From Aphanomyces cochlioides (lineage: Eukaryota > Oomycota > Saprolegniomycetes > Saprolegniales > Verrucalvaceae), in assembly GCA_019828595.1 (NCBI GenBank), contig JAHQRK010000006.1, positions 1,922,001 through 1,986,000 of the forward strand: a stretch of 64,000 bases of DNA, written 5' to 3'. Position numbers and translations under genes: made by a program. How positions within the stretch are numbered: position 1 is the stretch's first letter; the number at the start of each line of letters is the position of its first letter. Below are positions 25,013 to 35,739 of the stretch, one piece after another. The notes under the pieces were generated by a model. That model ran no database searches. It was given only the letters and a program-made list of their open reading frames with translations, and had not been told where the DNA came from.

Positions 25013-27228
25013 TCAATCATCATTCAATTTTCGTAATTCGTCGTCTAGTGTTAGGTAGTCCTGTCCAATATATTACAATTATCGAAATAAAGTTAAATAC
25101 CTGTATCTGCTCGAATTCAGAGTAGAAGTTCTAGTGTACAGTTTATAAAGGTACACAGGGAGCTACTAACCTCAGCCTCTTCTTGTGCATCCTCAAACAT
25201 GGATACATTAGCAAAACTCTTGTGGCCAATAGCTTCAAGAGTGCCTTCAAACATTTGTTTGGCATCTGGTGATCTCCAAGGTTTAAGAGAGGCCATTGAG
25301 AATTGACGTCGCCTGTAGGAATTGTTAGCAAGACAGAGACAGAAATAACTTGACTTCATCTTATGAGATCCAAAACAATATATACCAAATGTCCTGGTCT
25401 TATCGTCTTGTTGCACAGTTGCTGTGGCACATGATACTATGAGGATAAGAAAATACTGCGTACCTCTCCACCACTTCGTTCTATTACATATGTACACTGG
25501 CCACCAAATTGATCCTTTCATATTTCCCCAGGCAACTCCATTAGGAAACATATTGACTTTCGGCTCAAACGACTCATCGTACTGTTCCTTATTAGTTTTC
25601 TTCTTCTTCTCTTTTCGCAGTTCTAATCCACACGTGGTAATTTGGGGACAAATCGTTTTCCTCTTTTTAGGTTGGCCTTCATGACTGCTTTGATTACTTT
25701 CAAGCTTGATGGACGAAGTATTTGTATCACCCTTCACCTGGACGTTGACATCAATAGTAGCTACATGTTCACGTGATTAAGCAGTACAAAACAATAACTA
25801 CGCAACCTATTTTAACCTGTGCTTCGCCAGATTCCTTGTCCGAACTATCGTCAATGACAATCACATCATGATCTAGGATATAAATGAACATTTTCACTTG
25901 ACTGCCGGTACTTGTCACTCCCATCGTCAGCTTGGTCTCCTTCGAACGGTCTTTTCCGTTTCCATCAGAAGTATTCATCCCACCGGTTTCGGCGCTTGTA
26001 ATTTCGTCTGATGAATAATCTTCACTCTCTTCCTCCGTTTCTGGATCAACTTCTGACGTTGTGGCAGAAGAAAGGGAAGTTCTTTTCCATGACAATTTAA
26101 TTCTGAAGTCTTGCTCGAGTGTTAACGTCTTTTGATTATGCTTCGCTTTGATGAATGCCTATTTCAAGCTTCATAACATTGTCAGTATGGCGTTGAACCT
26201 GCACTTCTTTTAGTGCCGTTGGTAGTAGGGGATTCTTTCTCTCAGGAGGAAAACCGTGGACAAACAATTCATGTTCCGGGCATTCCCATGGCTCAATGCG
26301 AGCTTTTGCACGGTTGTAAATAGTTCTACGATTTCAAAATTAGTGCACAAGAGTTTTTTCTCATTTTACAGTCGATGGATGGCGAATGTATAAATTATGT
26401 AGTATTTTTCTGGCTTTCCCTTCACTTGTTTGAGCATTGATTTCAGATGTTTCTCTACACGCCACAAATTAAATAGTGCAATACAAAATAGGTGTACTTG
26501 TGACACCACGCTTTGTTTGCAAATGTGTTGGTTCGAAAATATATCCTGGCAGCCATCCATGAGGCTCAGCAAGTAACCAAATTAAGGAGCCGACAGGAGT
26601 TTCCAAAGACTTTGGTGGTGGCTCAAGAATTTTGTCCAGGTCGGAGGGTAGCAAATGTGGCAACATTTCTGTCGCGAGGGAGGACTTTATATCGACTTGT
26701 TAGCAGTGATATCAAAGAATAAGATGAACCTGAGCGTCATCAATAGCTTTGTCAAAAACCTTTCGTATTTCATCACTTGTGCATGTAGGATTAGAATAGG
26801 TGTTTTGATCAGGAAAGAGCCATGGCTCAAGAGTCTCTGCTTCTACTGCGCCACTACAGTTGTTTCATACACGCTGCTTATTGAATCAGCATACAATACG
26901 TATAGACCGAGGTAATAAACGAGCGCATACTTCACGTTTGAATAAGCTCTTTCCAAAGCATTTATATGCGATTTTCCTGTATCGAGATGCATTCATATCT
27001 TCTCTGTATTTTCAACGTACCAAAGTAGTGGAGATGATCAGGACGCATTTTGTCGACATTGCACACATAAACTGGCCAAAAGGGCATACCCTTGGCAGGT
27101 GGTGCCCAAGCGATACAATTGTCCATAGTTAGAGGGCCCAAAACAACTCCTCTCCTTGTAAGAGGAACACGTCGTTGTGGCTTTCCTTGTACTGGCACAT
27201 CTCGGTTCTTTCCCTTTGATCGTGCCAT
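25013..27228 (-). CDS. Three-module PWWP protein (cluster gene 5), inverted paralogue of gene 4
   Basis: Exons: 27228-27021, 26976-26895, 26853-26730; 26684-26507, 26454-26370, 26325-26199; 26158-25807, 25760-25464, 25421-25355, 25312-25171; 25130-25101, 25060-25013. Total 1,740 nt, 579 residues. Modules read PFWPVYVCNV, GWLPGYIFEP and IWWPVYICN. A basic N-terminus (MARSKGKNRDVPVQGKPQRR) precedes module 1. The linker before module 3 carries a SUMO-interaction-like motif, DVIVIDDSSDKESGE, and a Lys-rich stretch. A 39-bp GT-AG segment (25873-25911) has no stop and may be retained or removed. The C-terminus (DYLTLDDELRKLN) matches that of gene 4. The two genes converge, 220 bp between stops. Confidence 0.8.
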
Positions 27229-28211
27229 TGTTGCCGCCAAAACCAATCGCGTTCCGAAATTTCAACTTGAGAATACAATCACAGTATCACAGTGACACTT
27301 GCATTTTGTCCAATGGAATGAAAATACAGAATACGTTGAAAGTGTTCATGGTTTTGGCGTGATAAAAAGGATAAACGTTAGTTCCAGAATTGATAGCCAT
27401 CTCCGCCAAATCTAGACATATACAACTGGTGATTGAAAGGCTTCTAGTCGTGGAGTGGATTACTGTGCTGGGCATTAATTTGTTCAAGTTACCAAGCTAA
27501 CTTCGTAAGTTCTCTATTTGTCGCTTGTCACGTTTGATACTTACTGTACCGTAACTGAAGTATTTCTTTCGTCACTTCTCTCGGGACCACTCTAATGATT
27601 TCCCTTTGATAATCAAGAAGCTTATCACGAAGTTAGTCTTGGCATTCTTCCGACTACTGCGTAGCCTTAGATATGTATTGGGATATGAGATTCGAGGTTT
27701 TGGTCAATTCAATTCACAGAGCACTATCACGAATATTCACGAGTAAAGGCCACAAAATATTGCACCCCTCTTGACTCCAATTTAAATCAAACAACATGCT
27801 TCTCTGGTGATTTGAAGGCAAGGTGCGTATTTACTATTAATAGTCGATATTCAGCCATACTGAATCGTGAAGCAGAGCTCGGAACATAAAATGGGACATA
27901 TCAATCGTACTACAAATATATCCTGTCAATGGATACCCATTACATTGGAAATACAGCATAAACTTAACCCAGGGATAAAGAGCATACTTCCATGTTGAGA
28001 ATTAATATTGGCATTTTGCGTATAAACTCTAAATGCGCAAACATAAAGGAGGAAAAATAAATAATTGGATAAAATTTGTCCAATCAAATCATTAAAAACT
28101 ATCCAATCACGGTAAGGTGGATACCTTCAAAGACTTATCCACATCGGACACATAAAATGACACAATTGACCTCGTTATGGAAAGTGGATCATTCCTCAAT
28201 TTCCTTTCTCC
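27229..28211. other. Intergenic spacer before the monooxygenase
   Basis: About 1 kb, AT-rich, with no credible coding exon on either strand. It lies between two divergent starts (cluster gene 5 leftward, monooxygenase rightward), so it probably holds both promoters. Confidence 0.55.
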
Positions 28212-29548
28212 ATGCGCGTGATTGTGATCGGAGCTGGTCCAGCGGGCCTTGCTGCCTTAAAAGTATTTCAAGGCTTGGAGTCCGTTGAAGAACTCGTGGC
28301 GTATGAAGCTCAAGAAGAAGTTGGTGGCACTTGGCGTTACACTGAAGAGATTAAGTCGTGGTATGACAGTGCAGTTTACGACAACCTGCATACAAATTTG
28401 CCCCCCGAACAAATGATGTACCCGTCTATGCCATTTCCAGAAGGAACGGAGCGATTTCCACATCATACCGTTGTCCAAAATTACTTGCTTGCATTTACAG
28501 AGCGATTTAACCTCCGTCGATACATCCGATTGAACACTTCGGTGGAAGAATGCTCATTCAATAACGGAGTTTGGTACCTGCGACTCAGCGATGGCAGTAA
28601 GCGTGAAGCCGATCGACTTATTATTGCGACCGGACATTTTCGTCAACCGCATATTCCGAACGATGTGGCAATTGATTCTTCCATCCAGAGTATTCACTCC
28701 AAGGAATACAGGCGTTCTAAGCCTTTCGCCGACAAGACAGTCATCATTGTTGGAGCTGGAACTTCGGCGTTCGATATTGCATGTGAAATTTCCCAAGTCG
28801 CAAAGAGAGTTATCATCAGCATACGCAATCTACCCTCCTCAACAGCTACCAAGGATAATGACGAGGTTAACTCTTATGAACGCGTGTTGATCTCACAGCT
28901 GTGTAGTACAACCACTTGCGTCCAACACGTGCTGACGGTTCTACGGCTAACCTTGACGTCAAAAGTCAAATTCGTCGAACAGGTCCTCAAGGTCTGGTAG
29001 AATTCAATGACGGATCTGTCGAGACGGGTGTTGATGCGATCTTATTTTGCACTGGCTATGACTTCCACTTTCCATACCTGCCACAAGGAGGAAAGACTTC
29101 TCCCTCCACAAGACTGATCGAGGACGGAGGGGCTGTCAACAACTTACATCGTGAAATGGTATACATCCCAAATCCAACTTTAGCCCTGATTGGTGTGGAT
29201 CATAAAATTTGGCCATTTCCAGTATTTGAATACCAAGCAACCTTGCTTTCGCTCTACTGGACAAATCAGCTTCAACTTCCGTCTGAAAGTGAAATGCGTG
29301 AATATGAAGAGCGTGAAGCCACTAAGTGGCAATACCGACCAGGTACTCGAAGTTCACACAGTTTTGGACCTGAGCGCCAATTTGCCTACTTGACTGAAAT
29401 TTACAATGACGCGGTTTCATGCACGAAGACTCTATCAATTCCCAAGCCTGTACTGCTGACCATCGAACAACGCCAAAAGGTGGATGAGGAGCGCATGAAG
29501 CGTTTTGGCTATAAAGAAGCATTGCGTGAATTGTTTGCCGTGAGATAG
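28212..29548 (+). CDS. Flavin-containing monooxygenase (FMO-like)
   Basis: Two exons, 28212-28865 and 28907-29548 (41-bp intron, phase 0), give 431 residues. The N-terminal FAD-binding Rossmann motif is VIGAGPAGLAAL, followed by GGTWRY. Then come IIATGHF (the ATG strand of FMOs), an FMO-identifying-like stretch near IHSKEYRR, and the NADPH-binding motif VIIVGAGTSAFDIA. FCTGYDFHFP is the conserved C-terminal FAD-contact strand. FMOs use NADPH and O2 to oxygenate nucleophilic N or S centres. Length suits a compact FMO. It is unrelated to the surrounding PWWP genes and is transcribed against both of its PWWP neighbours. Confidence 0.9.
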
Positions 29549-29821
29549 ATAAACCATAACTCTGTTTATACAGCAATATGACTTTTACATACTTCAGTCG
29601 ACTCTTGTGGTCAACTACACTAATTACACAGTGCTACGCTGTATGCTTTCGACAAAGTGACTATGAAGATTCAATGAACTTCATGAATTTCCTCCTATGA
29701 GCATCAATCTGCCCCGTTAAATAAAACTCAAAAAATGAGTAGAGATCAATGATTCAACACAGTGACTTCAGAGGAAAAAACAGGACAGGGAGGCAAGAAT
29801 TGAATTGATGATTTCTTCTAA

Positions 29822-32800
29822 TTAGTCGATCTCTATTACTTCAAAAATTCGAGTCGACCATCTGCGTTTTGGTCGCCTCTGGCGATGTGGAGAGTTGTCG
29901 GTTGATTCGTCAGTACTCACGGATTCACGTCGTCGTTTTGCGACTGATTTCTGTGGTTGATTCCGCTTTTTTTTCAGGCGAGGGGGATCTGAGGGTGTTT
30001 CCTCCTCGGAGTCTTCCAGTGTAATAAGTTGACGATGCCTGGTTTGTCGGAATGGTAATGGGGATGTTTTGTTTTGATTCTTTCGTCCATTTCCTAGGGG
30101 CACTTTTTTCTTATGCGCTTGTTTTGACCCTTGCTCTTCGACAGGTATTGCTTTATGTAGTGGCAGTTGAAGTTGCATCTCAGTGGTCGATATGGTTTGC
30201 GGAAGATTGACTTCATTTTCAGCTTCAAACGATACTGTGTTCTGGGAATTTTCTTGGCTTGCACCATTTAAGGAGATATCGCCTATATAGTCATGTTTAT
30301 GCCGAATATTAGTAGATAAATACCATCCAAGTCGCTGTTGCTGTCTTGCTGGCGTCGACCAAATACAGCTTCGTGATGGAGACCATCTGAATTTGATATA
30401 TCTTGCTCTTTAATATCTTCAACGGATGCTGTGTGGTTAAGACCGTAACGGTTTAGACTGCTCCCCCCTTCAATGTTTTCGAGGTCTTCGTCATCATTGT
30501 CGTCGTCGTCACTACTACAATCTTCAATAACATTCTCGTTATCAGCATCTTGCAGGTTGTCATCAATTGAGATGGCTTCACTTAGCTCAGATACGTCATC
30601 GATGTCGATATTGCTCTCGACGCTTGAAACTTCGTCATCTATTTCAGTGTCGAAACCACCGTCAGTGTCAGAGCTTTCTTCGGCATTGTTTTCAGATTGA
30701 TTTTCTTCATCAACGTTGTGGATATGAAGGCGGCCCTCATCGTCACTCTGCATTGGTGATTGGGTAGGTTTGTCGACGTTGACGACATTTCGGTCGTCAT
30801 TCAATGCTCCTTCAAATTCTGCCCCATCTTTTTCGTCAACTTGCTCCATATAATCCAAGGGTAGTTTAATATTCTCTGTCGATAATTTACGCTTGGTCGC
30901 CCTTGGTATGGGCTTTCGTCTATTCAGGGTTCGTTTCGTCACATTTCTTGTACGTTTTCGCGTTGTGCGAGAATCATTTTGATTTCCGTCTGCTTCTTCA
31001 TCAATCATGCTGCCTGAGGCGTCGTCGCTGTCGTCAATTACGATAACCTGTGATGAATCAGAAGTCTGTATAGCCCCAATAACAAGATCATGATCCATTT
31101 GCCCGTTGTTGTCTACTCCTGGCTTACTTTCAGAATCTACTTGCACAAGTGATTATCACCGTGCGTCGTTTAACCCACCTTTGACTGTTAGAGGTCTTCC
31201 AACGACTACATTATCGCCTTTTGGACTTGATGATTCTTTTCCATTTGAGTTCCTTGCAGTAGAATTTTCGCACTGATGTGCATCTTGAAGCTGATGAGCT
31301 CTTCCAGACTCTTCGTTCTCTGATCGCAAATTATAATTCGAATCACATGTGACGTCGTTTCCTCTCAATAGGACATTTGTTTCGTGTACAGCATCAAAAA
31401 CTTCCGGTACATTCTGTGCGGCAGTCTTATCCAGAAGTGGCATCTGTGTTGTTTTGGCTATAATATTTCGAGGAAGAAGTTCATAGGGGAAAACACCAGA
31501 TTGTTGATAACCTTCAAAAAATCGCTGTGATAAAATGTGAGGGCGGTTCATCTTTATAATGGAACAGTACATTAGCTTCTTGAAGGCCAAGAGAAAGATG
31601 TTCTCGAAGATGTTTTGCTGAGGTGGGCCATGTTGTACAAGATGCAAACTCATTATGCTCAGGACAGCACCATGGTTTTAAGATGGCTGATGAGTGTTTC
31701 CCACTACAAACTGTTGAAATAGGCGTTTAAAACAACAACCTACAATTCATGCGTTCCAAAGTGAAAAATGAGAACTGGTTTTGTTGAGAAGTCACATGGA
31801 GAATTTCCGCCTATGAACATGGTGAGTGGAAACCATATGTGAACAACTCGAACATACCCCAATCGTCTTGCTCAATTGGTCTTGAGCTACAGATGAAAAC
31901 TGGCCACCACAACATTTCATTCCAATGAAACCATGCAAGATATCTGAAACATGTATCTCGTCTACTCTTGCCAGACGCAACCGATTTGTCGGATTCTGCA
32001 GTTTTACGCCGCTTCGAAAAAGCATTTGTCAACTCTTCGTAATCATTTCCAACCTCAAACTCTCCTGAGGTATATTTCTGGGGCGGTTCTATAAATGGAT
32101 TCATGTCTGAAGCGACCATTTCTGGTAGCAAACGATTTTCTTCATCAACAGACAGAAATTCCTATATTTTCTATCATTTGCGATTCCCGCACATGAATTG
32201 ATTAATACCTCTACTTCTTTCATGGCATCTTTAAATTGCTCCATTATTTCCTTCTTTACATAAAGTATTGGGTTTGATCCAACTTCCATGTGCATTTCAC
32301 GTTCCGGGCAATCCCATGGTTTAATTGTGCCATCCGTTTTCCGAAGGCCACTACGAAAGGACATTATATCTATCAATGATGCATTCAAGTACAAAGTATG
32401 CGATCCAAAATAGAACACTAAACGGGAAGTGGGTGACAACTTTGCTTTTTCGAGGTCGAATCTGTGTTTGTTCCCTAATGCAACCAAGTGACAACCAAAA
32501 ATGTAGAATAAGGTACCCAAGTTGAATAAGGATGAGCGAAGTCGATGTGGATCACAAACAAAAATTGGCATCCAAGGATATCCCTGTGACAATGCCCATC
32601 CAAGAGCATGGACGGGGACCGGAAGAATTGGCGGTGGAATCAACTCAGGGTTAGTATCGGACGGAACCATGTAGGGAAGTATTCTTGATGCCTTCGGGAC
32701 GCATTCAAATTTCTATACAAATAGGATTCATTGAATAAATGTATTACATCTCACCTCAGCCTCGCAAATGGCCTCAAGCAATTCATTCACTACAGATTTT

Positions 32801-35525
32801 CCTTTACATGATGATTTTGGATACCCCTTTAAAAATGTTGCATGCTCAGCACATTTCCATGGTTTGACGGATTGCAAAGGATTGGTGTGCAAGCCACTAT
32901 TCAGAATTAGCTAAATTAGCTGATTCAGTCTAAATCGTACAAGTTATGCGTTCCAAAGTAATAGACGAAGCAGTATTTAATTGGATTTTGCTGAGCTCGT
33001 TTTAAAATTGCCTCGTGGCGATTACCTAGAGCGAATTATTATCCAAGTCATATACTGAGTAAGGTTACCAAGCAGGTGAAGTGATCGTTTTACCCGTAGT
33101 GGGTCCAACACATAAACGGGTAGCCAAGGGTAACCTTTTAAAAAAGCCCATGCCAACGAATCAAATGGGACTCTCAACTTCGACGTTGTCTTAATACTGG
33201 ACGGCATCGGAGAAGCTACTTCTGCTGGTTTTTCTCTTTGTTCAGGGGAGTTTTCATTCGCCATTTCGTCATTTGAGATCGGATCATATTCATCATCGTC
33301 CAAGACTATAATGTCCGCATGATTACGTCTTATCTTTTCATCCAGTGTCGAAGATGTAGCTTTCTTTTTGGAGTCAGATGTCAAATTAATTGGTGGCGAT
33401 GACTGTGGAGGTGAATTGGGCAAGCTACGCACTTGCTGCTCTGAAATTAAGCTTTCTGCAAAAGAGACTTGCGTAGATGTACCAATCTGAACTGGTGACA
33501 AGGGATAGGAACTCTTGCCACTTTCGACAAGTATGTTAACGATATCGTGCTTGGGCTCCAAAGTCGTCGAACATTTTGCAATCGTTGAATCAGGTGTTTG
33601 GCTCTGGGACCTCAAGACAGGTAGGGCTAGCGATTTGAAAATTGGTTCAGTTGTTGGTGTCTTGTCATTTTGGGGGATGCTAAGTTCTTCTTCAGAAATT
33701 TGGACGTAATTGCACTTGAGCAAATGTCTTTTCATAGCCGGTATTTGACTTATCATAACCTTAGGTGCGGGAATGTTCTTGTCCCCTCGACCGTCGTAAG
33801 CAGTTCGACAATGAGTGCATTCAATGTAATGTTGATTATAATATTTTCCCAAGTGATCCAGACGAGTGAAATGCTTCCAAATGTGAGCGGTTCGTTTAGT
33901 TCCACCGCCAGTTTTTTTATTCAAAGGTCGTCGTTTGGTTGGAGACGTGTTCGATACAGTTCCACTGATCTTTGCAAATTGCTTCAATTCCTTTGGCTGT
34001 CTTTTGTTGTGAGATTCGGAGTCACTACGTTCCCACTCAGTATCGCAACTTTCAGGTTCTTCAGAGTCGTCATTGGAGTCTGACTCATCGTCAGAGCTTG
34101 AGGCATCGTTCACGTAATCATGATCCATCAGATCTATGAGGCTTAGAAGAGCCTTCTACAAAATTTTACCTTGAAAAAGTAATTCAACTCTTTTTCGATG
34201 CAATTCTAATTCGGAAACTTTCCGTTCACTCCTAGCTTCTTCATCTTTTACAGCGCGCCAAAATCCTTTGTACGGGTGAGTATAATGAAATTATATGTGG
34301 CAACCTTCAAGATGTGATTTATCGCTAAAGCTGCGTCTTGTTTCCCCTCCTGGTTTGTCAAGATTGCTTGACACAGAGTCAATATCCAAAGGCGTCATTT
34401 TCGGCATGGTTTGTGAACCATATAAATCAGCCAAAAAAGCCTAAAATGATTGTTAAAACTTGGCAAATCAATCTCAAGTAAACCTTGGCTTCCTCTACGG
34501 CTCGTTTTAGCGGCGCACCTCGATTATCATCATTGTTCAAGTGAATGCTGATGAGATTATCGTGGTGAAAGTCGTTCAAATCTTTAGTGAGATCATGCCT
34601 TCGTTTTAGACCACTACAAAAACGTCAAGTTCAGCATTATTTTGACATTTGTACAAATGATGTGTTCCGAAGAAGAATACAATGACGTAGTCTTTGGGAA
34701 GATATTTAGCAATGCGGGAATATTTGGTGCACTCGCCACCTACAATTATATAACTTGCTGCATACTTGATAGAAACATACCCAACTTGTCCAAATCCGAG
34801 CGCACTTTTTCGGGGTCGCAAATATACACAGGCCACCACGCATTAGACTCATACGTCCAAAAAACGTTGTGGTATTGAACTTCCAACCGCTGATACTTGA
34901 GGGGACTATATGTAAGATCAAAATCCCAAGAAGCTAAAAATGGCAGTTCGGAACGAGGATTGGACGAATCTTGGCACCGCTACTCATGGATAGTTAGTGA
35001 AATATCAGCATTCATTGGTGGTACCTGTGCTTCTGCAATGGCATCTGAGAAGAGGTCAATACTGAAACCCGAACGGGAAAATTGAGATTGCATCGTTTCA
35101 GGGCTCATCGTCTTCCATTTCTTAAGTTGCAAGCACGTTAGGCCACTAAATCAGTTTAGTTTCATGTACAAAAGAATCAAACATACAATTTGTGGCGTCC
35201 AAAATAGTAGACAAGATGAAGACATCGTTGATGTTTCCTTGCCTTCAAGAGAAGTGGTCGATGTGCATCACCTAACACAAGTGTCATATTTCCTAAATCA
35301 AAACAACGTGCAACCTAAATGATACAAGCTTGATCGTAGAATTCTTGGGTCACAAACGAAAACTGGCCACCAAGGATGCTTTTCGCATCTTCGAGCCCAC
35401 GCTATAGTGTCATATGCAAGGCAACACTCCGAAGTTTCATGGGCATTAGTATTGTGGTCATTTTCTTGACCTGACCAAAGTTGACTTGCGGAGTTTTGCG
35501 TCACACAGTAGTCTAAAATCATCAT
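29822..35525 (-). CDS. Five-module PWWP protein with BED zinc finger and SIM-rich acidic tail (cluster gene 6); frameshifted in module 3
   Basis: ATG 35525 follows an in-frame TGA. Exons: 35525-35315, 35271-35187, 35145-35025; 34979-34781, 34739-34655, 34613-34484; 34440-34305, 34265-34170, 34133-33069, 33026-32941, 32896-32755; 32712-32517, 32474-32393, 32350-32209; 32161-31858, 31810-31744, 31703-31571; 31524-31179, 31139-30324, 30282-29822. Modules: PWWPVFVCDP, AWWPVYICDP, PWLPVYVLDP, PWMPIFVCDP, LWWPVFIC. Exon C of module 2 lacks the PW-C signature. Between modules 2 and 3 lie an acidic block and a BED finger. The tail is very acidic with VIVIDDSDD, then basic, ending FEVIEID. Exon 33026-32941 is 86 nt instead of 85; the extra base in a T5 run breaks the frame. 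Without it the model closes at 1,633 residues. Confidence 0.78.
33706..33888 (-). other. BED-type zinc finger region
   Basis: The segment AHIWKHFTRL...YIECTHCRTAY...MKRHLLKCNYV fits the BED finger: an aromatic W-x-x-F start, C-x2-C, then H-x3-C. BED fingers bind DNA and often derive from hAT-type transposases. It sits at about residues 437-497 of the five-module protein, after an acidic stretch and before module 3. Confidence 0.75.
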
Positions 35526-35739
35526 TCAAATCTACTGAAGAAAATGTAATCGTACTGAAATCGTTGAGGCTTTCGATGGTAGAAATTATATCATTCATCA
35601 CACAAAATACATCTCTCGCAATTGAATTTTCATTTGACTCAAGACATTTGTTATCAGTGTCAATGTCAGATGTAGATTGACTCTCACTGAACGTATCATG
35701 TACAATTTGCTCACAATCACCTAAGTTTTCAACGTAATT

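Noticed and set aside
30473..30767. Ser/Leu-rich plus-strand ORFs
   Set aside because: Complement of the acidic repeats in the gene 6 tail; not independent genes.
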